Source: Ophiosphaerella korrae (taxonomy: Eukaryota; Ascomycota; Dothideomycetes; Pleosporales; Phaeosphaeriaceae). Taken from it: DNA of 64,000 nt. The DNA lies in contig JALNQF010000001.1 in assembly GCA_028456385.1 (NCBI GenBank), forward strand, positions 124,001-188,000, in the 5' to 3' direction. The position numbers and the translations under genes were made by a program. This document shows, piece after piece, positions 24,340 through 37,500 of the stretch. Every line of letters starts with the position of its first letter. Position 1 is the stretch's first letter. Below the pieces are notes generated by a model, which had not been told where the DNA came from, made no database searches, and saw only the letters and a program-made list of their open reading frames with translations.

Positions 24340-27300
24340 ATGTCAGGTGTCGAGGACGTAGAGGACCAGCGCAGGTCCTTCAAGGTGCCGCACAATGCAC
24401 GTAATCCCATACCTACGGTCAAGAAGTATCGCGAAGAGAAACAGCGAAGGGAAGATAAGTTTGGCCACCCAGATGAGGAGGTTGATCAAGATGGACGAAG
24501 CAAGCGCGACAAGCTCGGTGATGCATACAATGCCTTTACTGGCAAAGGCAACGACGAGATCAATGATGGGAAGGGTCCATACAAAGCAGAGAACAAGAAC
24601 TTGCTGGCAGCTCAGGATGTAGACATGGCAGAGAATCATGCTGGAGATACGGTGAATCGCAAGGACCAGAGCCTGCCTCAGGATACAGATGACGATGAGG
24701 ATGTCGAGGACACTACACAAGGCCAGTTACACGAGTCGGATCCCAAAAAGGCACGCAAGCAGATGAAGAAATTTTGTGCTGACGGCACGGAGCGCGAAGT
24801 AACCGATCCTGTAACACATCTGCCAGTCAAGATACATGATTTTACGGATAAAGATCTGAAAAGGACAGAGAAGAATGCACCGCCAGTTGGATCAGAGCCT
24901 AGGACAATGACTGGCATAGCCGCCGTCGACAAAAGCGATGAGCATCTGGAGGACGAAGAGCAAGAGTCAAAAGACTCGTACACCGCGATGGAGGTTCTAT
25001 TCCCTCCCCCCGACTTCGACATGTCAAGGACAGAAATCACAACTGTTTACTCACACGCGTTAATGGTAGGCCTAGCAGCAGTCGCCGTGGGCTTGATAAT
25101 CGTGGACACACTCTTCTGGCCCACACGTCGCATGTCTGGGTGGAAAGGGCAAATGTGGAAGGCCATTCAGCTCGTAACAATGATGGGTGTGGCAGGGAGT
25201 ATATCGCTCTTCATGCGACAGTATGCGCGCAACCGGATCAGGAATGTTTGGGATGTAGAAGTCTGGCATGCAGAGAGAAGGCGCGGTAAAAAGCTCGCCA
25301 AGTCCCAGACTGCGGAGAGTACGCAGTGGCTCAACTCGCTGTTCGCCTCTGTCTGGCCTCTTATCAACCCTGACTTGTTCACGAGCATCTCGGATACTCT
25401 CGAGGCAAGACTGTCTGATATATTATCAAATCACTAGCTAACATTGATAGGATGTTATGCAAGCTTCATTGCCCAGCATGGTTCGTATGGTAGCAGTTGA
25501 GGATATTGGCCAGGGAAGCGAGGCCCTTCGGATACTTGGTATTCGATGGCTTCCCACAGGTGCAGCTGCACGATCTGTTAGCGCAGACGGAAAGCTAAAA
25601 TCTTCGAACGAGGAGAAGGACGACCGAAAAGTTCAGGACGATAGGGAAGGCCAAGGGCAATATCAGCGAACAGACACAATGGAGGCTGAGGAAGGCGATT
25701 TTGTCAACATGGAGATTGCGTTCGCCTATCGACCATCAACCGGGCGAGGGATCAAATCACGGGCCAAGCACGCACATCTTTACCTTGCATTCTATCTACC
25801 TGGAAGTGTCAAGTTGCGCAAGTTTGTCTTTACTTTTATTTTTGACATCTACTAACACTCTGCAGCTGTTTGGGTTGAATTAACTGGTATCGTAGGTGTA
25901 GTCCGCGTTCGACTGCAACTATGTCCAGATCCCCCTTTCTTCTCCATCTGCACCTTTGCTTTCCTTGGCCAGCCAAAGGTAACGCTCTCTTGCGTACCTC
26001 TGATCAAGAAGGGTCCCAACCTCATGGACGTGCCACTGCTCAGCAGCTTCGTGCAATCTTCGATCGATGCGGCGCTCGCGGAATACGTGGCTCCAAAATC
26101 CATGACACTGGATCTAAAGGATATGATGATGGGTGATGACTTCAAGAAGGACACAGTGGCTCAAGGTACGCTGATAGTCCGAATCAAGCATGCATACGAC
26201 TTTAAAGAGGGAGATGGAGGACTCGGCCCGCTTAAGGAAGGCTCTGCAGATCCGTATGTCAGTGTGGGCTGGGCGAAGTTTGGAAAACCAGTGTGGTCGA
26301 CGCGTGTGCTACAGAAAAATATGGAGCCTTACTGGGACGAAACATGCTTTATCAACGTTACACCTCAGGAATTAAATGTAGAAGAGAGGCTGCGATTGCA
26401 GCTATGGGACTCAGATCGCCTGACCGCCGATGACGACCTTGGCCGTATTGAGCTGGACCTCAAGGAGCTCATGAAGAATGAGGAGACTAATGGCAAGATG
26501 CACGACCGAGAAGATGGTTTCAAGGCTATGAAAGCCGGTAAAGGCATGCCCGGGAAGTTAAGTTGGAGTGTGGGTTATTTCTCGAAGACCAGAATTACGG
26601 ATGATCAACTGGCGGCCCAGGAAGAAGATCCAGAGGTGAAGGACATAGATCAACTGAAGAAGAAAGTCTATCAAGAAGCCGCAAGAAAATTACACGAAGC
26701 GAGTGCAGACCACCAAAATGAAGTCGAACAACAGAAAAAGGTTGATTTTCAGAATCGTCAAAGTGAACTGATTATCGCCTCGCCGCCATCTCAAGACTAC
26801 CCGTCTGGTATCCTCAGCATTCAGATTCACCAAATCACGGGATTGGAACTCGAGGTTCTTAACAGGAATAAGCATAATGAAGAAGCAGAAGCGAGTGATG
26901 AGGAAGAACAAGGTGATGATCTCCCATCCTCGTACTGTACTATCATCTTGAACCACAAGAAAGTGTTCAAGACACGCACAAAACCAAAAAACAGCAAGCC
27001 ATTCTTCAATGCTGGCTGTGAACGCTTTATCCGCGACGTACGCAATACTGAAGTCCACATCGCAGTGCGCGATGCCCGTGTTCATGAAGACGATCCACTC
27101 CTGGGCATAATATACCTCCCGCTCGAGAAGGTTTTCCACAAGCGCAGCCAAATCAACTCCACATTCCCCTTATCAGGCGGCGTCGGCTATGGGCATGCTC
27201 GAATATCCATGGTATTCCGAAGCGTACAATGCCAATTACCGCAGCAAATGCAAGGCTGGGATTATGGCACTGTCGATGTATCTCCCACGATCAAGGGCAT

Positions 27301-28096
27301 CGACCTTCCCACTGATCTCCGGAAACTCCGACTAAAGGTCCGCAATCACACAACTCGAGGCAAGATGCAATCACGCGGCGATAACGAATGGTCGACTAAG
27401 AATAACAAACCAATCCGTCTGCCCGTCTGCATGCGCTATTGCGCCTCTCTAATCGTCGAATTTCGCCAAGACGCTGCCCTTCGCGACCACACATCCGCCT
27501 TTGCCATCCTCTGGCTCAAAGACGTCCCCGACAACGAGCAACAAACCCTCCGCCTGACAGTCTGGAAGGGCGACCTCAAGCGCGCATCAGAAAACATCCT
27601 CCCATCGTATGGCGAAGCCGTCGGCACCATCGAAGTAAGCCTAACATTCTGGTCCGGGCTCTCAGGCTACCACGAGAAATTTGCAAAAGGCGACCGCCAC
27701 GTCACGCAGGTCATGGAAGTACTCGATGTAGCCAACGACCAAGAGTGGAGCGAATGGGACGACATCGACACGTCGCAGCCCAACTTATCCACGTCGTCCG
27801 ACTCCTCGGATTCTGAAGATGGCGACGACGATAAGCCGTTTCTGCCGGATTTCTTGCAAAAGGATAAGAAAGGTGGAAAGTTGAGCGAGAATGGGGAGAG
27901 GGGTATCATGGATCAGGTTAATGATTACAAGACGAGTGCGAAGCATTTGCATCGGAAAAATAGGGGCGTTATGCAGTGGAAGGGCCCGAGGACGTTGGCT
28001 TGGATGAAGCATGTTGGGGATCGGGGTAAGCACAAGGTGAAGGGTTTATTTGACCATCATGAGAGGACGGGGGCGGGGATCGAGACGGAGGCGTAA
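24340..28096 (+). CDS. mug190: Tricalbin/Mug190-like SMP and C2-domain lipid-transfer protein
   Basis: 1220 residues in three exons: 24340-25404, 25451-25817, 25866-28096. Both introns fit as GC-AG introns (GCAAGA...ATAG and GCAAGT...TGCAG, the second with a TACTAAC branch site). The joined protein is continuous across them (TLE|DVMQASLP and KL-P-VWVELTGIVG). Order of parts: acidic disordered N-terminus, two membrane segments (about residues 235-258 and 270-290), an SMP lipid-transfer domain (about 305-530; WLNSLFASVWPLINPDLF), then C2 domains at about 575-700 and 785-910 and a third divergent C2-like region about 970-1090. The tail is acidic then basic. Such proteins tether ER to plasma membrane and move glycerolipids at contact sites; fission yeast Mug190 shares this layout. 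Function is by family only. Confidence 0.88.
25405..25450 (+). other. GC-AG intron 1 of the SMP/C2 gene
   Basis: 46 nt, donor GAG|GCAAGA, GCTAAC branch, acceptor GATAG. Phase 0. No GT donor nearby restores the frame, while unspliced reading hits TAG at 25435. Confidence 0.75.
25818..25865 (+). other. GC-AG intron 2 of the SMP/C2 gene
   Basis: 48 nt, donor C|GCAAGT (the optimal GC-intron donor), branch TACTAAC, acceptor CTGCAG. Phase 1, giving a Pro codon within the KLPVWVELTG stretch. A GT at 25807 would also keep frame but has a poor donor and deletes residues. Confidence 0.75.
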
Positions 28097-28454
28097 AGGA
28101 GTATCGCGAGTATGGTGCTTCTCGGCGTTGAGGGAATTCGGGGAATGGTAATGCAATCATGATAAAACGCCGTTTAATGGTGTCAAGGGATGGGATCATA
28201 ATGGTAAAATATGTTCACAAGAGACGGATTAAGTGTATCGAAACATATTCATCTCAATTTCTGCTGTCGCTAGTCTATCAGCGAGAGTAGAGTTTGGTCT
28301 AATGCAGTACAACCACGCAAATTGCGCTTCTGGATATCATCACTTTCCACCATACCCCATGTCCCCTGCCACATTCCTATTTAGCCATATCATTTAAAGG
28401 AAAATCAGAACAACATGTTGTACACGGGCCCTCTTCTCAATCCCTCAACACCAC
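28097..28454. other. Intergenic region between convergent genes
   Basis: 358 bp holding the 3' ends of the SMP/C2 gene and the next regulator. No feature seen. Confidence 0.6.
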
Positions 28455-31136
28455 TTAACCAAACCCAGTGAAACCTTGCGCGTTGAATATATCAATTGGA
28501 GCTTGGTTTCCCATAGTTGATACGCCAGTCGGCTGTCCGCCTACTGCCCCCTGTGTCTGAGTATCATTCAAGAACCAACTCCAATCCTGATCGATATCCA
28601 TGGGCATATTCTGCCACGTGAAGTTGTTGGTTGGCAACGGGAAGTTGTTCATCGAGTCGTCGTTGATCTGCGTATTGACGCCTATAGCCCCCTCATCGGT
28701 ATTTAAATTATCCCAATTGTAAAAGCCATTGTATGTTGCGAACGGAGAGGGGTCTGCTGAGCCTGGGAAGGGGAAACCAGAGGCGTTGGAGTTATTGTTG
28801 GTACCTGATGATAAAGAGGTCTGAGGAGTTAGGGCAATAGCTGTTCGATGCGAGAAGAGGTCCGAGCCAGCTGTGGAAAGATGGTCAGATGGTGGCGTAT
28901 TTATGTATTGTGTTGTTACTGGGCTCCGTGCTGCTGCCAGCGAAGCTGCCGTACCAGCTTGCTTTTGTTGCTGTTGATTAAGAGTGTTAGGAGGACGTGG
29001 GAGGGCCGGCACGACGACCTTGCCCCCCTTCTTGATCGAAATGGTCCCAAAATATGGAATCACAAAATCATTCTGGTCACAATCCTCGACGCATACGTTC
29101 CCCTTGAACTTGCCCATCATCTTCTCGAGTACTTCTGCTGACTGATGTGCTACTTTACCGCCCTTTTCGCTCGATGCTCGACGGAATATATCAATACTAA
29201 TCTCAATGAGGCGAATATCGTTCTCGTTATCTTTTGCACTTATTCCCTGGGCAGTGAGGCCAAAGTTCATAAGTCCAATTTGAATGAGTACAGCAGCGGT
29301 GAAGCCAATGAAGTCGATGGCTTTGCATTCGTAGAGAGGTTGTACTGTGCCAATTCGCAGGGCCTGGTAAAGGCGGAGGACTTGCCGTGAACCATTGAGA
29401 CAGGCTGTACGAGAGTACGCAAAGCGGGAATTGGAGGCAGATTTCAGCATGAATGGAAGGTGCAGATGGACACGAATCTGATGAAAGCATATTTGGCCCA
29501 TGAGCCTTTCTCGGAGCTCAGCGGCATTGTTTTCTGGATCAGCGAGAAGCTCGGAGTAGTCAAGCCATGCAGGATCCAACCGCTTCCAAAGGTCTTCGAG
29601 CTCCTGGTCAAGTTGTAAAGCCCAGGCAAATGACTGCTCTGCTATGCCTTGATTACGATCAATGACTCGACCAGCAAGTTGCGAAACCTTGGTTATAGCG
29701 TTCAAGGGATGAATATACTCGCCAGCATCAAGATTGGGTATAGCCAAGTCACAATGTGAGTCGCTGATACCATAGGGCAAACCGAGGAGAAGAGAAATAA
29801 ATCGATCTCCATGGTATAACGCCCACCAAATACTCTCATGAGCAGCGGATGAAGTGCGCTTGCGATGCAATCCCTACCGTTGTCAGTCTTAACACCAGAC
29901 TTTAAAAATACTGTACATACCATAAGCTGAGCATACATAAGTCCCTTACGGTAGGCAATCCAGGCTCTCCGTGGTTGGCCGATGTCTGCATACCACTTCG
30001 ACTTCAGAATGAGACACTCCATGCCTTCCAAGCTGGAAGCGAACTCATCATCAGATAGCACCCATCGGTCGACAACATCGATATACTTTTCCACGTCGTC
30101 GATAGCATCAGTTGAGCATATGGCGACAGACAGTACGACGGTTGCGATGGCGCCCATGTTTCCAGTAGATATAGCATGTGTTGCGAATTCAGCCAATGTC
30201 TGATTTGGCCCAGAGGTACCACTACATTTCCGTCGCCACGTCTGCCACCACTCGCTGTTACTACTGAAGAGCTTGGCAAGTTGATCGTAGGGCGGGAGCA
30301 TGGCAAGAAGAGCTTGCTTTGCCTTTTCTCTTTTTGCAGACCGGGGTGGTGAGTTTCCTGCTAAATTATCTTGGTGTACATTTGTGACGGTGTAACGATC
30401 ATCGCCCAGTGTAGTCGCCTTCGGCAGGGTTGCCTTACGACTTGGGTCACGAGCATTGGCCTGCTCTTCGGCATCGTTGATCTATCACGATCAGCATGAA
30501 CAGGTCACGTGTGGATTGGGCGACAACATACCGCATCTTCAAAGATCGATAAGATTGGGATGTGGTGTCCCCTATTGGAAGGTACCCGTTGGTTTTGCGG
30601 AAGGAAACTTGCCGAATCCTCTCTGGACAACGGATTTGGCGAGTACATATCTTTGTTGCGTAGCGAGGGTGCGGTGGGTGACGAGGTGTCCGCGTGACTT
30701 ATGCTTTGACTTCGGCTTTCAGACTTGATAGTATCCTTCTCACTAAGTAGCCCATCGACAAGAGCCTCTAGTCGCGATACTCGTTCGCGGAGGTTCTTCC
30801 TATGATCAACGACAACGTCTGAGGTGGCATTCTCCTGGTCGATGCATCTACTGCCTCGTGCAAAGCATTCGGAGCAGACATCTGGATTGTCGGGCTGATA
30901 AATGCATCTAATCTTTCGGCGACGACCTGTAGCAATTAGAAAAGTTAACCAGGATGAACAACGAAAATCAACAAGGCAAGCATAAGATCATAATGGGCCA
31001 GGATAGATGATAGGTTGTTGATAGCATGTCGTGACTGGCACGTCAATGTAGTGAGTGGATACCACCTACATTCAAAGCAACTATGCGTCCCCTTACGCAT
31101 CTTTTTCCTCATAGGCAGTGTCTCCTCCTTAGGCAT
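28455..31136 (-). CDS. Zn2Cys6 transcription factor with fungal-trans domain
   Basis: 813 residues in four exons read right to left: 31136-31070, 30926-30532, 30481-29921, 29873-28455. The first intron (143 nt, GTAGGT...CTACAG) splits the codon of the second zinc-binding cysteine. Joining gives HSCFECRRRKIRC, then CSEC and SRC, a complete binuclear cluster at residues 19-48. A short heptad-like segment (RVSRLEALVDGLL) for dimerisation follows, then a linker. The regulatory domain spans about 240-560 and includes SKWYADIGQPRRAWIAYRKG and HESIWWALYHGDRF, typical of the fungal-trans domain. The C-terminus is Asn/Gln/Ser-rich with acidic-aromatic patches (DIDQDWSWFLND), probably an activation region. 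Other introns are 50 and 47 nt, both GT-AG. Nuclear activator; targets unknown. Confidence 0.87.
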
Positions 31137-31862
31137 CCTGACTATGTTCCGCACCTATCCACCAGCTAAGTTCCGGCTCTTGTGCAAGAAATTCGTCCGA
31201 ACAAGCTAGTGCGTCTCTGGCCACGGATGACAGATCGAAAAGTGGTATATGAACAATCGCTGCTGATTCAGGACCGTTGTAATAGTGCAAATACCACGAT
31301 TGAAAAGGTTGACTGAGAAAAAGAACAGATTGTAGCGCACTTGCTGATGGTGGTGACGAAAGACGCTGCGGATGCGGCGGACGAAAGGTTCGTCCGAGTT
31401 GCCGGTCAGCTAAAGCAAAGTGCTGAATAATGCAGTACAACAACCTTGAATGGACTACTGCTGACAGTGTGGTGACCTTGGAAATCGGTAGAACCATATA
31501 CGAAACCATGTCTTTTAGGCAGACATATTCTTTGCCCTGCGCTCTTGAGCGGATTTGCGGAATTGTCGGGATCATGTTGCAGCATCTCCTATTTGGGCGG
31601 AGGATTGCGAGTACTTGAGACGAATAAGATTTGATAGCGTGCTTCCTGAGTCTTGATGTAGCTTGGTCACGGCTTCGGAACTTAACCCAACGCCGACTTC
31701 CGACTCTTTATTATTGTGATTTATTCACGTGATTTGGGGCTCCGTGTCTGGGCTATCTATCATATGGTTTTCGATAGGGGAAATTGTCATACGGTTTCCA
31801 CACCATGAATCATTGTATTCGTTTTATAACTGGCAGCTCGTGGTCTTTAGTAAAGGTTGCTG
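31137..31862. other. Intergenic region upstream of the regulator
   Basis: 726 bp between the eIF3b stop and the regulator start, both on the minus strand. A 148-codon minus-strand frame (31129-31575) overlaps exon 1 of the regulator in another frame and shows no domain, so it is taken as promoter and 5' UTR. Confidence 0.55.
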
Positions 31863-34085
31863 CTACCCCAAGACCTCTTCTGTCTCCTCAATGATCTCCT
31901 CGACAATCTCCTCGATCTCCTCCAAATGCCCATCATCCGCGACACCAGGGGTCTTGCCCTTGGCGGCGCTAAGTTCAAGATATGCACCCTCATCCTCGAG
32001 TCTTCGCATAACCTCCTCGCGCCAAAGTCTCCACTCCTCGAGCTGCTCCCGGCGTGCTTCCACCACAGCGCGGTTGGCAGAGCTTTTCTTTGCGACATCC
32101 TGCTCGTCAAATACCTTAGAGTAGTTGCGTAGGTTCTTGCGGATGTCGGCTTGTTCTTCTTTGGAGAGTAGTGTCGGGGGGCGGGGTCGCCATAGAAGTT
32201 GCTTGAAGCCGTCAATGTGCTCCTCGCGTAGAAGTGTGCCCTTGAAGTCGTACAGGTGGTATCCGTTCTCCATGCGGTGGCGGAAAGCGCTTGCGACCGT
32301 AGCGACATAGCGGCCGGTAGGGTCCCATTCAATGTCGGTGACACCGTAATGCTCGACGGTTTCCATGAGCTGCAGGTTGGCACTAAGCTCCTTGTCGCCC
32401 TTCTCTGATTCATCTTTGGCCTTTTCGAAACTGAGATCCCAAAAGTCGAGTTCGAAAGACTGTTGTGATTGGAGAGCGGCTACGACGACGAAGCGGCCCT
32501 TGGGCGACCAGTAGATGGCATTGCTGTTCTTCTTGTCTGCTGTGCGAATGTGACGGAAGTTGCCCGGAGCACCGCCCTTCAGTTTCTCGGGAGCGAAGAA
32601 GGAAACAGCCGTCTTTGGGCCGACAGCGGCATTGGGAATGACTTCGCCGGTGGTGATGAGGACGAACCGGTTGCCTTTGGGCTCCCAGGCGAAGTTGATG
32701 ACGGTGTCCTTGATGGAGTCGACAACTTCAACCGGCACGCCCTTTTCGCGCACGCGGAAGATCTCGAGGTTGGTAGCAAGTGACTTTTTTGACTTGGAAT
32801 GGCGGTCAACCTTGACACACACGTAGGCAGCATCGGACTGCCAGTGTAGCTTGGCGTCTGAGACGTTGAAAAGGTTCCGTGTACGGACGATTTCTTTGGA
32901 GGGAATGGACATGAGGCCGACCTTGGCGGGGTTGCTGCCGAGCTCGGGGGTCCAGTAGCAGAGGAGTTGCTCGTATGTCTTGATGCCATCGCGTTTAGGG
33001 GTGGCCGGGGCCCACTCGAAGTCCATAACGCCTTCAATTTTGATGGATGTCTTGTCGAGCAGGTTCATTCGCGGCAGCTCGTATACGGCAATCGAGGCGC
33101 CTTGGGTCATGCGCGCAACGTACTTGTCGTCAGCAGACCACTTGAATGTCGGCCATTGCATCTTCTTCTTGACCGGGTTGCCCTCGGAATCGGTACCGGC
33201 GGGCACGTCGATGGTCTGAAAGGAGCGCAGGGGCTTCCCGGTGGCAATGTCCCAGATGATGTAGTTCTTACCGTCCTCCTCCAGCGACAGCGAGGGCACC
33301 GGGTGGTTCTCATCGACCTGTAGCGGGCGGTGCGACCAGGTGGTGAGGTAGGCTTCGCCGGGGGAGTAGTCGACCAGATTGACGCCGGGATGGGCAAAGC
33401 GCTTCTGTCTGCTCCATGCCTTACCGCCCCACAGCTGGACACCTTGAGCGTGCATTGAAGTGAGGTAGGTGCCGCGCGGCGACCACTGGATAAACGACTC
33501 GGTCCAGTTCTCGCGGTCGACAATAGGCTCAGGCGCCTCGCCCTTCTCGTTGTAGAAGACGCCGACCTTCTCGGCGCGGTAGAAGGCCATCTGGTCGCGG
33601 CTGTCTGGGTCGCCGAGCCACCAGCGCAGATGTTCCTTCTGCTCGAAGGGAGCGATGGTAGGCGGATGGTACTCCTCATCGATGCGGCCCTCCTTGCCGT
33701 AGCGGTCGATGTCGGTGAGCTTGTTGACGGCCATGGTGTGCTTCTTGTCCAGCGCGGTGCCGTGCAGCTGCTTGACTGCCGCGACCGCCTCGGCGGGGGC
33801 GCTGTACTCGACAAAGGCATAGCCCTCCGTCTTGCCGCTGTCGCCCACGGGCATGTGCACGCCGTCGTCCTTGACCCGCCCCACGCTGTTCAGCTTGCGT
33901 AGCACAAACTTGACCAGCTTGGCCTTGCTGTCCTCGGGCACCACGGGCAAGCCATCGATGACGACAAAGGCATCTAGCCCCTCGTCGAGCCGCACCTGGA
34001 ACTGCTCTTCAATGTCGGCGAAGTCGATTTGAGATTCGTCAAATTCATCATCCTCCAGCGGGAGGTTCTCGTAGGAAGGGGCCAT
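31863..34085 (-). CDS. prt1: Translation initiation factor eIF3 subunit b (Prt1)
   Basis: 740 residues, intronless. ATG at 34085 ([20 protein letters not shown]) is preferred over the longer frame beginning 60 bases upstream because it gives the normal fungal N-terminus. An RRM occupies about residues 40-125 ([21 protein letters not shown]). A nine-bladed beta-propeller of the eIF2A/WD type follows (about 135-600), including [22 protein letters not shown]-like blades and [17 protein letters not shown]. The C-terminal helix (about 620-710) is charged, with [18 protein letters not shown], which binds other eIF3 subunits, and the last residues are Glu-rich. eIF3b is the scaffold of the eIF3 complex on the 40S ribosome. 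The length matches other filamentous fungi. Confidence 0.97.
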   Translation of the reverse strand: MAPSYENLPLEDDEFDESQIDFADIEEQFQVRLDEGLDAFVVIDGLPVVPEDSKAKLVKFVLRKLNSVGRVKDDGVHMPVGDSGKTEGYAFVEYSAPAEAVAAVKQLHGTALDKKHTMAVNKLTDIDRYGKEGRIDEEYHPPTIAPFEQKEHLRWWLGDPDSRDQMAFYRAEKVGVFYNEKGEAPEPIVDRENWTESFIQWSPRGTYLTSMHAQGVQLWGGKAWSRQKRFAHPGVNLVDYSPGEAYLTTWSHRPLQVDENHPVPSLSLEEDGKNYIIWDIATGKPLRSFQTIDVPAGTDSEGNPVKKKMQWPTFKWSADDKYVARMTQGASIAVYELPRMNLLDKTSIKIEGVMDFEWAPATPKRDGIKTYEQLLCYWTPELGSNPAKVGLMSIPSKEIVRTRNLFNVSDAKLHWQSDAAYVCVKVDRHSKSKKSLATNLEIFRVREKGVPVEVVDSIKDTVINFAWEPKGNRFVLITTGEVIPNAAVGPKTAVSFFAPEKLKGGAPGNFRHIRTADKKNSNAIYWSPKGRFVVVAALQSQQSFELDFWDLSFEKAKDESEKGDKELSANLQLMETVEHYGVTDIEWDPTGRYVATVASAFRHRMENGYHLYDFKGTLLREEHIDGFKQLLWRPRPPTLLSKEEQADIRKNLRNYSKVFDEQDVAKKSSANRAVVEARREQLEEWRLWREEVMRRLEDEGAYLELSAAKGKTPGVADDGHLEEIEEIVEEIIEETEEVLG

Positions 34086-34544
34086 GGTGGGGGTCAGGGC
34101 GGGGTTGTTGATGTTTCTGTTGCATCTGCGCCGACGATAATTCAAAATTCCAGTGGTGCGGCGAGCGCTAGTGGGGTGTCACGTGCCAGAACCACTCACA
34201 GCAATCGGTACCTGCAAGGAGGACGGTAATTATCAATTCTCACTCTTACCCAAGCCACAGCAGTCGCGCCTCACCATGTCCGTTTCACCCCCAAAGTCAT
34301 ATCGTACAGCGCGCCGAAAATCCAACCCAGCCATAAAGGCAAATAACCAAGAAATAGACCCCAACCCCCAAAAATAACCCCTTCTCTACTCATCCAAGCA
34401 TGAATTCGTCATCTTCCTTTGCGCTTGACGCCATATCTATCATCCATCTTCTTCATCCGCTTGAAACCCATCACATAGCGCGGTATGCCACCCAGGGAAG
34501 GTATATACCAGGGGTGGAAGGAACGTCGTAAGCAGAGGCGCCCT
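34086..34544. other. Intergenic region upstream of eIF3b
   Basis: 459 bp between the eIF3b start and the 3' end of the ArfGAP gene, both minus strand. It should hold the eIF3b promoter. The last bases of the ArfGAP gene have a possible donor (GGTAAGCG, near 34560), but no good acceptor and exon were found. Confidence 0.5.
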
Positions 34545-37500
34545 CTATGAACCACGCTTACCATCAGATGCGTCTGAGTTGGGTGTCTTGACCAGTCTGC
34601 CGCTGGCAGACACGCGTTTCTGCAGCCGTACTTCGCGCTCTCGAGCCCTCTCTGAAGGCGTGCTGCCGTTGCCAGCCAAGATGGATGGCAACTGGGGCAG
34701 CGTGTCAGCATTCGAGGCAGGCAGGCTTCCAATTGCGGCCGGTTCCATGCGCTTGCCCGCCCGTTGTTCACTTTTGAACTCGAGATAGGACCGAGCAGAT
34801 GGACTAAGGGGAATGGGTGCAGGCTGTGAAGGTAGCTCAGCACCATTCTGGAGAAGCAATTCGGCTACAGAAAATGACTTTCGATTCGGTTGCGGTGTGG
34901 TTGGTCGAGCGCCAGGGTTTGGAGAGGTTGCTGGCGATGCTGAAGCCGAGGGAGATGCTGGGTCGGCTGCAGCAAGCGCCAGAAACACAACATGAGTGCC
35001 TCGAGATCGGTCACGTGAGTTGGCATTTGCTCGAAGAGCCAGTGCATACAGTACGCCCGCAATATCGTTTTTCTTAACCGAAGCTAGCAACGTCTCTTCA
35101 GGGGTAGCATAGTGGGATGTGGTAGGCGAGATCGGAGACACATAGGCTCGGTCAGCGTACTTGGACGTGATGAAGTGAAGTCTCTGCTCTCGTGTCGACA
35201 TGGGCCCAGGCTTTGAGGCTTGGTCCAGCCGAGCTTCCCAAGTCAGGTTGCTGGTGCGGTTGCCGATCTTGAGCAGTATCTCCACAATGTCTGGGGTAAA
35301 GGACGTTATATCCAAGGTTAGCGAGCGCACTTTCGAGATATGTGTGCCAAGTGATCGGTGGATGCCGCTGCACTCAATACAAATGATGATTCCCAGGTTG
35401 ATGGACACCCAATCAACCTTGATCTCTGAGCCGCAGTCTGCGCACACCTTATTACTAGGATCAGCATCTCGGACCTGTTTCAGGAGCTTTCCATCTTCGG
35501 CAGACTCTTCCCTTCGATAACTTGGTCGATCGCCAACAGTAGCATGTCTGGCAGGCGATTTCGAGCTGTAGTTGTTTCGGTGAATCGACAGCGATGGGCT
35601 CTTGCCTGTTAGAACCGAAGCTATGTCGCGACGAGTTTGGCCAGGCAATGAGTCGGTAGAAGGCCTGTCATTCTTACCCGCACTCTCAACAGCAGTCTGT
35701 AGGGCATTATTCACCGCATTTATCCACGATTTCATATCGTCTTCGTTGGTGGCCTGGTAAACCCGCGTGTACTGTGGCGTAATAACCTCAAAGCAGAACC
35801 GGCGATCTGCATTTCGTGCTTCACGAACCGAAGCCATTCGAAGATCAATTGGTTCCATGTGTATTTCCAGGCTCTGCTTCCAATTGGTATACTCTGAGAG
35901 CTTTCCTTGATCAAGGACAACCCAGAACCTAAACGTCGTCAGTCAATACCCATTCAATTGGAATCTCAAGAGACTTACTTATGCCAGGCTTGCTTATTCA
36001 GCCCCTTGGGATCAACATGACTTCCTGGTCTGCTCAGTGCCCAAAGGAGGCCTTCTTTGCGGTGAGCACCATGAAGCCCTTCTGGAATTCCAGTGAAATC
36101 CTTCTCTTCCAGATCTCTGATCCCTTTGAACTTGTCTGCTTGCGGGGTTCCAGTAGCTAGAGTGGCCTTTCTGACCTCTGGGCTTTGCGGAGAAGTGACT
36201 GTAGGCACACTTTGCGACGACGTTACTTGCGGAGGGTTGACGGTGCTCTGAAACACTGGCACTATGCTCGCCTTCTTGCCAGGAAGTTCGGCGTCCGACT
36301 TAGAGGTTACTTTGGGCGCACTTCCGTTAGTGGCCATTATAGGAGCAATTTGCTGCGACGAAGGCTCTTCATAATTCTTCTGTGTCTTTTCAAGCGCCCG
36401 CCTCTTCTCCTCTCGCTCAGTCCTTTGAATCTGGAACTCCTTGTCGGCTTCCTTGACTTCAAGGCTGAGAGCTTCCAGTTGTGGGAGCATCGTATCGATC
36501 TTCTTGGCCGTGGCCAAGTAATACTTTGCCTGTGAGTCCGCGTACCGTGTTAAATGCGACAAAATATCTTGATCCTTTCTACCACCATGAAGATCCTGCA
36601 TGAAGGAAGAATAATCAAAACGCCTGAGCTCAAAGTTTCGCCGTTTCGATTGGTATTTCGAGTCGGTCTCAGCCCGCTTCTTCTCTTTCAAAGTGTCTGT
36701 CCGTTGGCCAAGGTAGCGACCAAGATATTGGTAGTAGTCCTTGCTCTCCTCTTCGAAAGCTTTCCTTTTGGTCTCAGCTTGCTTTATGTCGATATTATAT
36801 AGCTTGTATATTGGGTCGATGATGGACTTTTGTATGTTGGAGGTGTTGGTGCGTTCGTATGCAAGAATCTCCTTTGCAATCTTGTCAAAGTAGTTGTCGA
36901 TGGCAGGTTGCACGGCATTCGCATTCGACGACGAAGCTTCTTTCAACGCGTCGATGAGGTCGGACATGGCGTTATTGCAATTTCCCTGCGCCTCTAGAGC
37001 AGATTCAGCTCGCTTCAGAACCTTCTTCCACCGCGCACGCATATTGCCCGTCTTTTGCTCCAATGACTTCATGGTCGCCCGGAACAGAGGCCCATCTTCT
37101 GTCTGGCTCAGATCTTCGCCGGGCCGTGATACATCAAGCCTCGGCTGTGTGCTATTGCTTGCCAGCGTGGTTGCCTGGCTAGGTACCAAGCCCAATGCAT
37201 TTTCAGCAATGGGTTCAAAAACGGGCGATTTCGGAGGTATATTATCCCACTCCTTATTCTCATCTGCCGAATCGCTGACACGCGATTCCATCGACTGCGC
37301 AGATGGAACGCGTAAACGGGGAGGAACGGTCAGATCTAATACTCTTGGAGAAGAGGGCGGTGGGCTTTGAAGGAGCCGCGAGGTGTCTACCCAAGTTAAT
37401 TAAATGGCCTTTCTTTGCGAAAAGGCGTGCACCTACTTTGTACCCAGAAAGCGAAATTTGCCAATGTTGATAACTTGTGCGCACGTTGGTCATACTCGAC

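Noticed and set aside
31129..31575. 148-codon minus-strand open frame upstream of the third regulator
   Set aside because: It overlaps the well-supported first exon of the regulator in another frame and has no domain or splice link.
33107..33820. 237-codon Arg/Ser/Thr-rich frame within eIF3b
   Set aside because: Same-strand shadow of the eIF3b coding sequence; composition is that of a GC-rich wrong frame.
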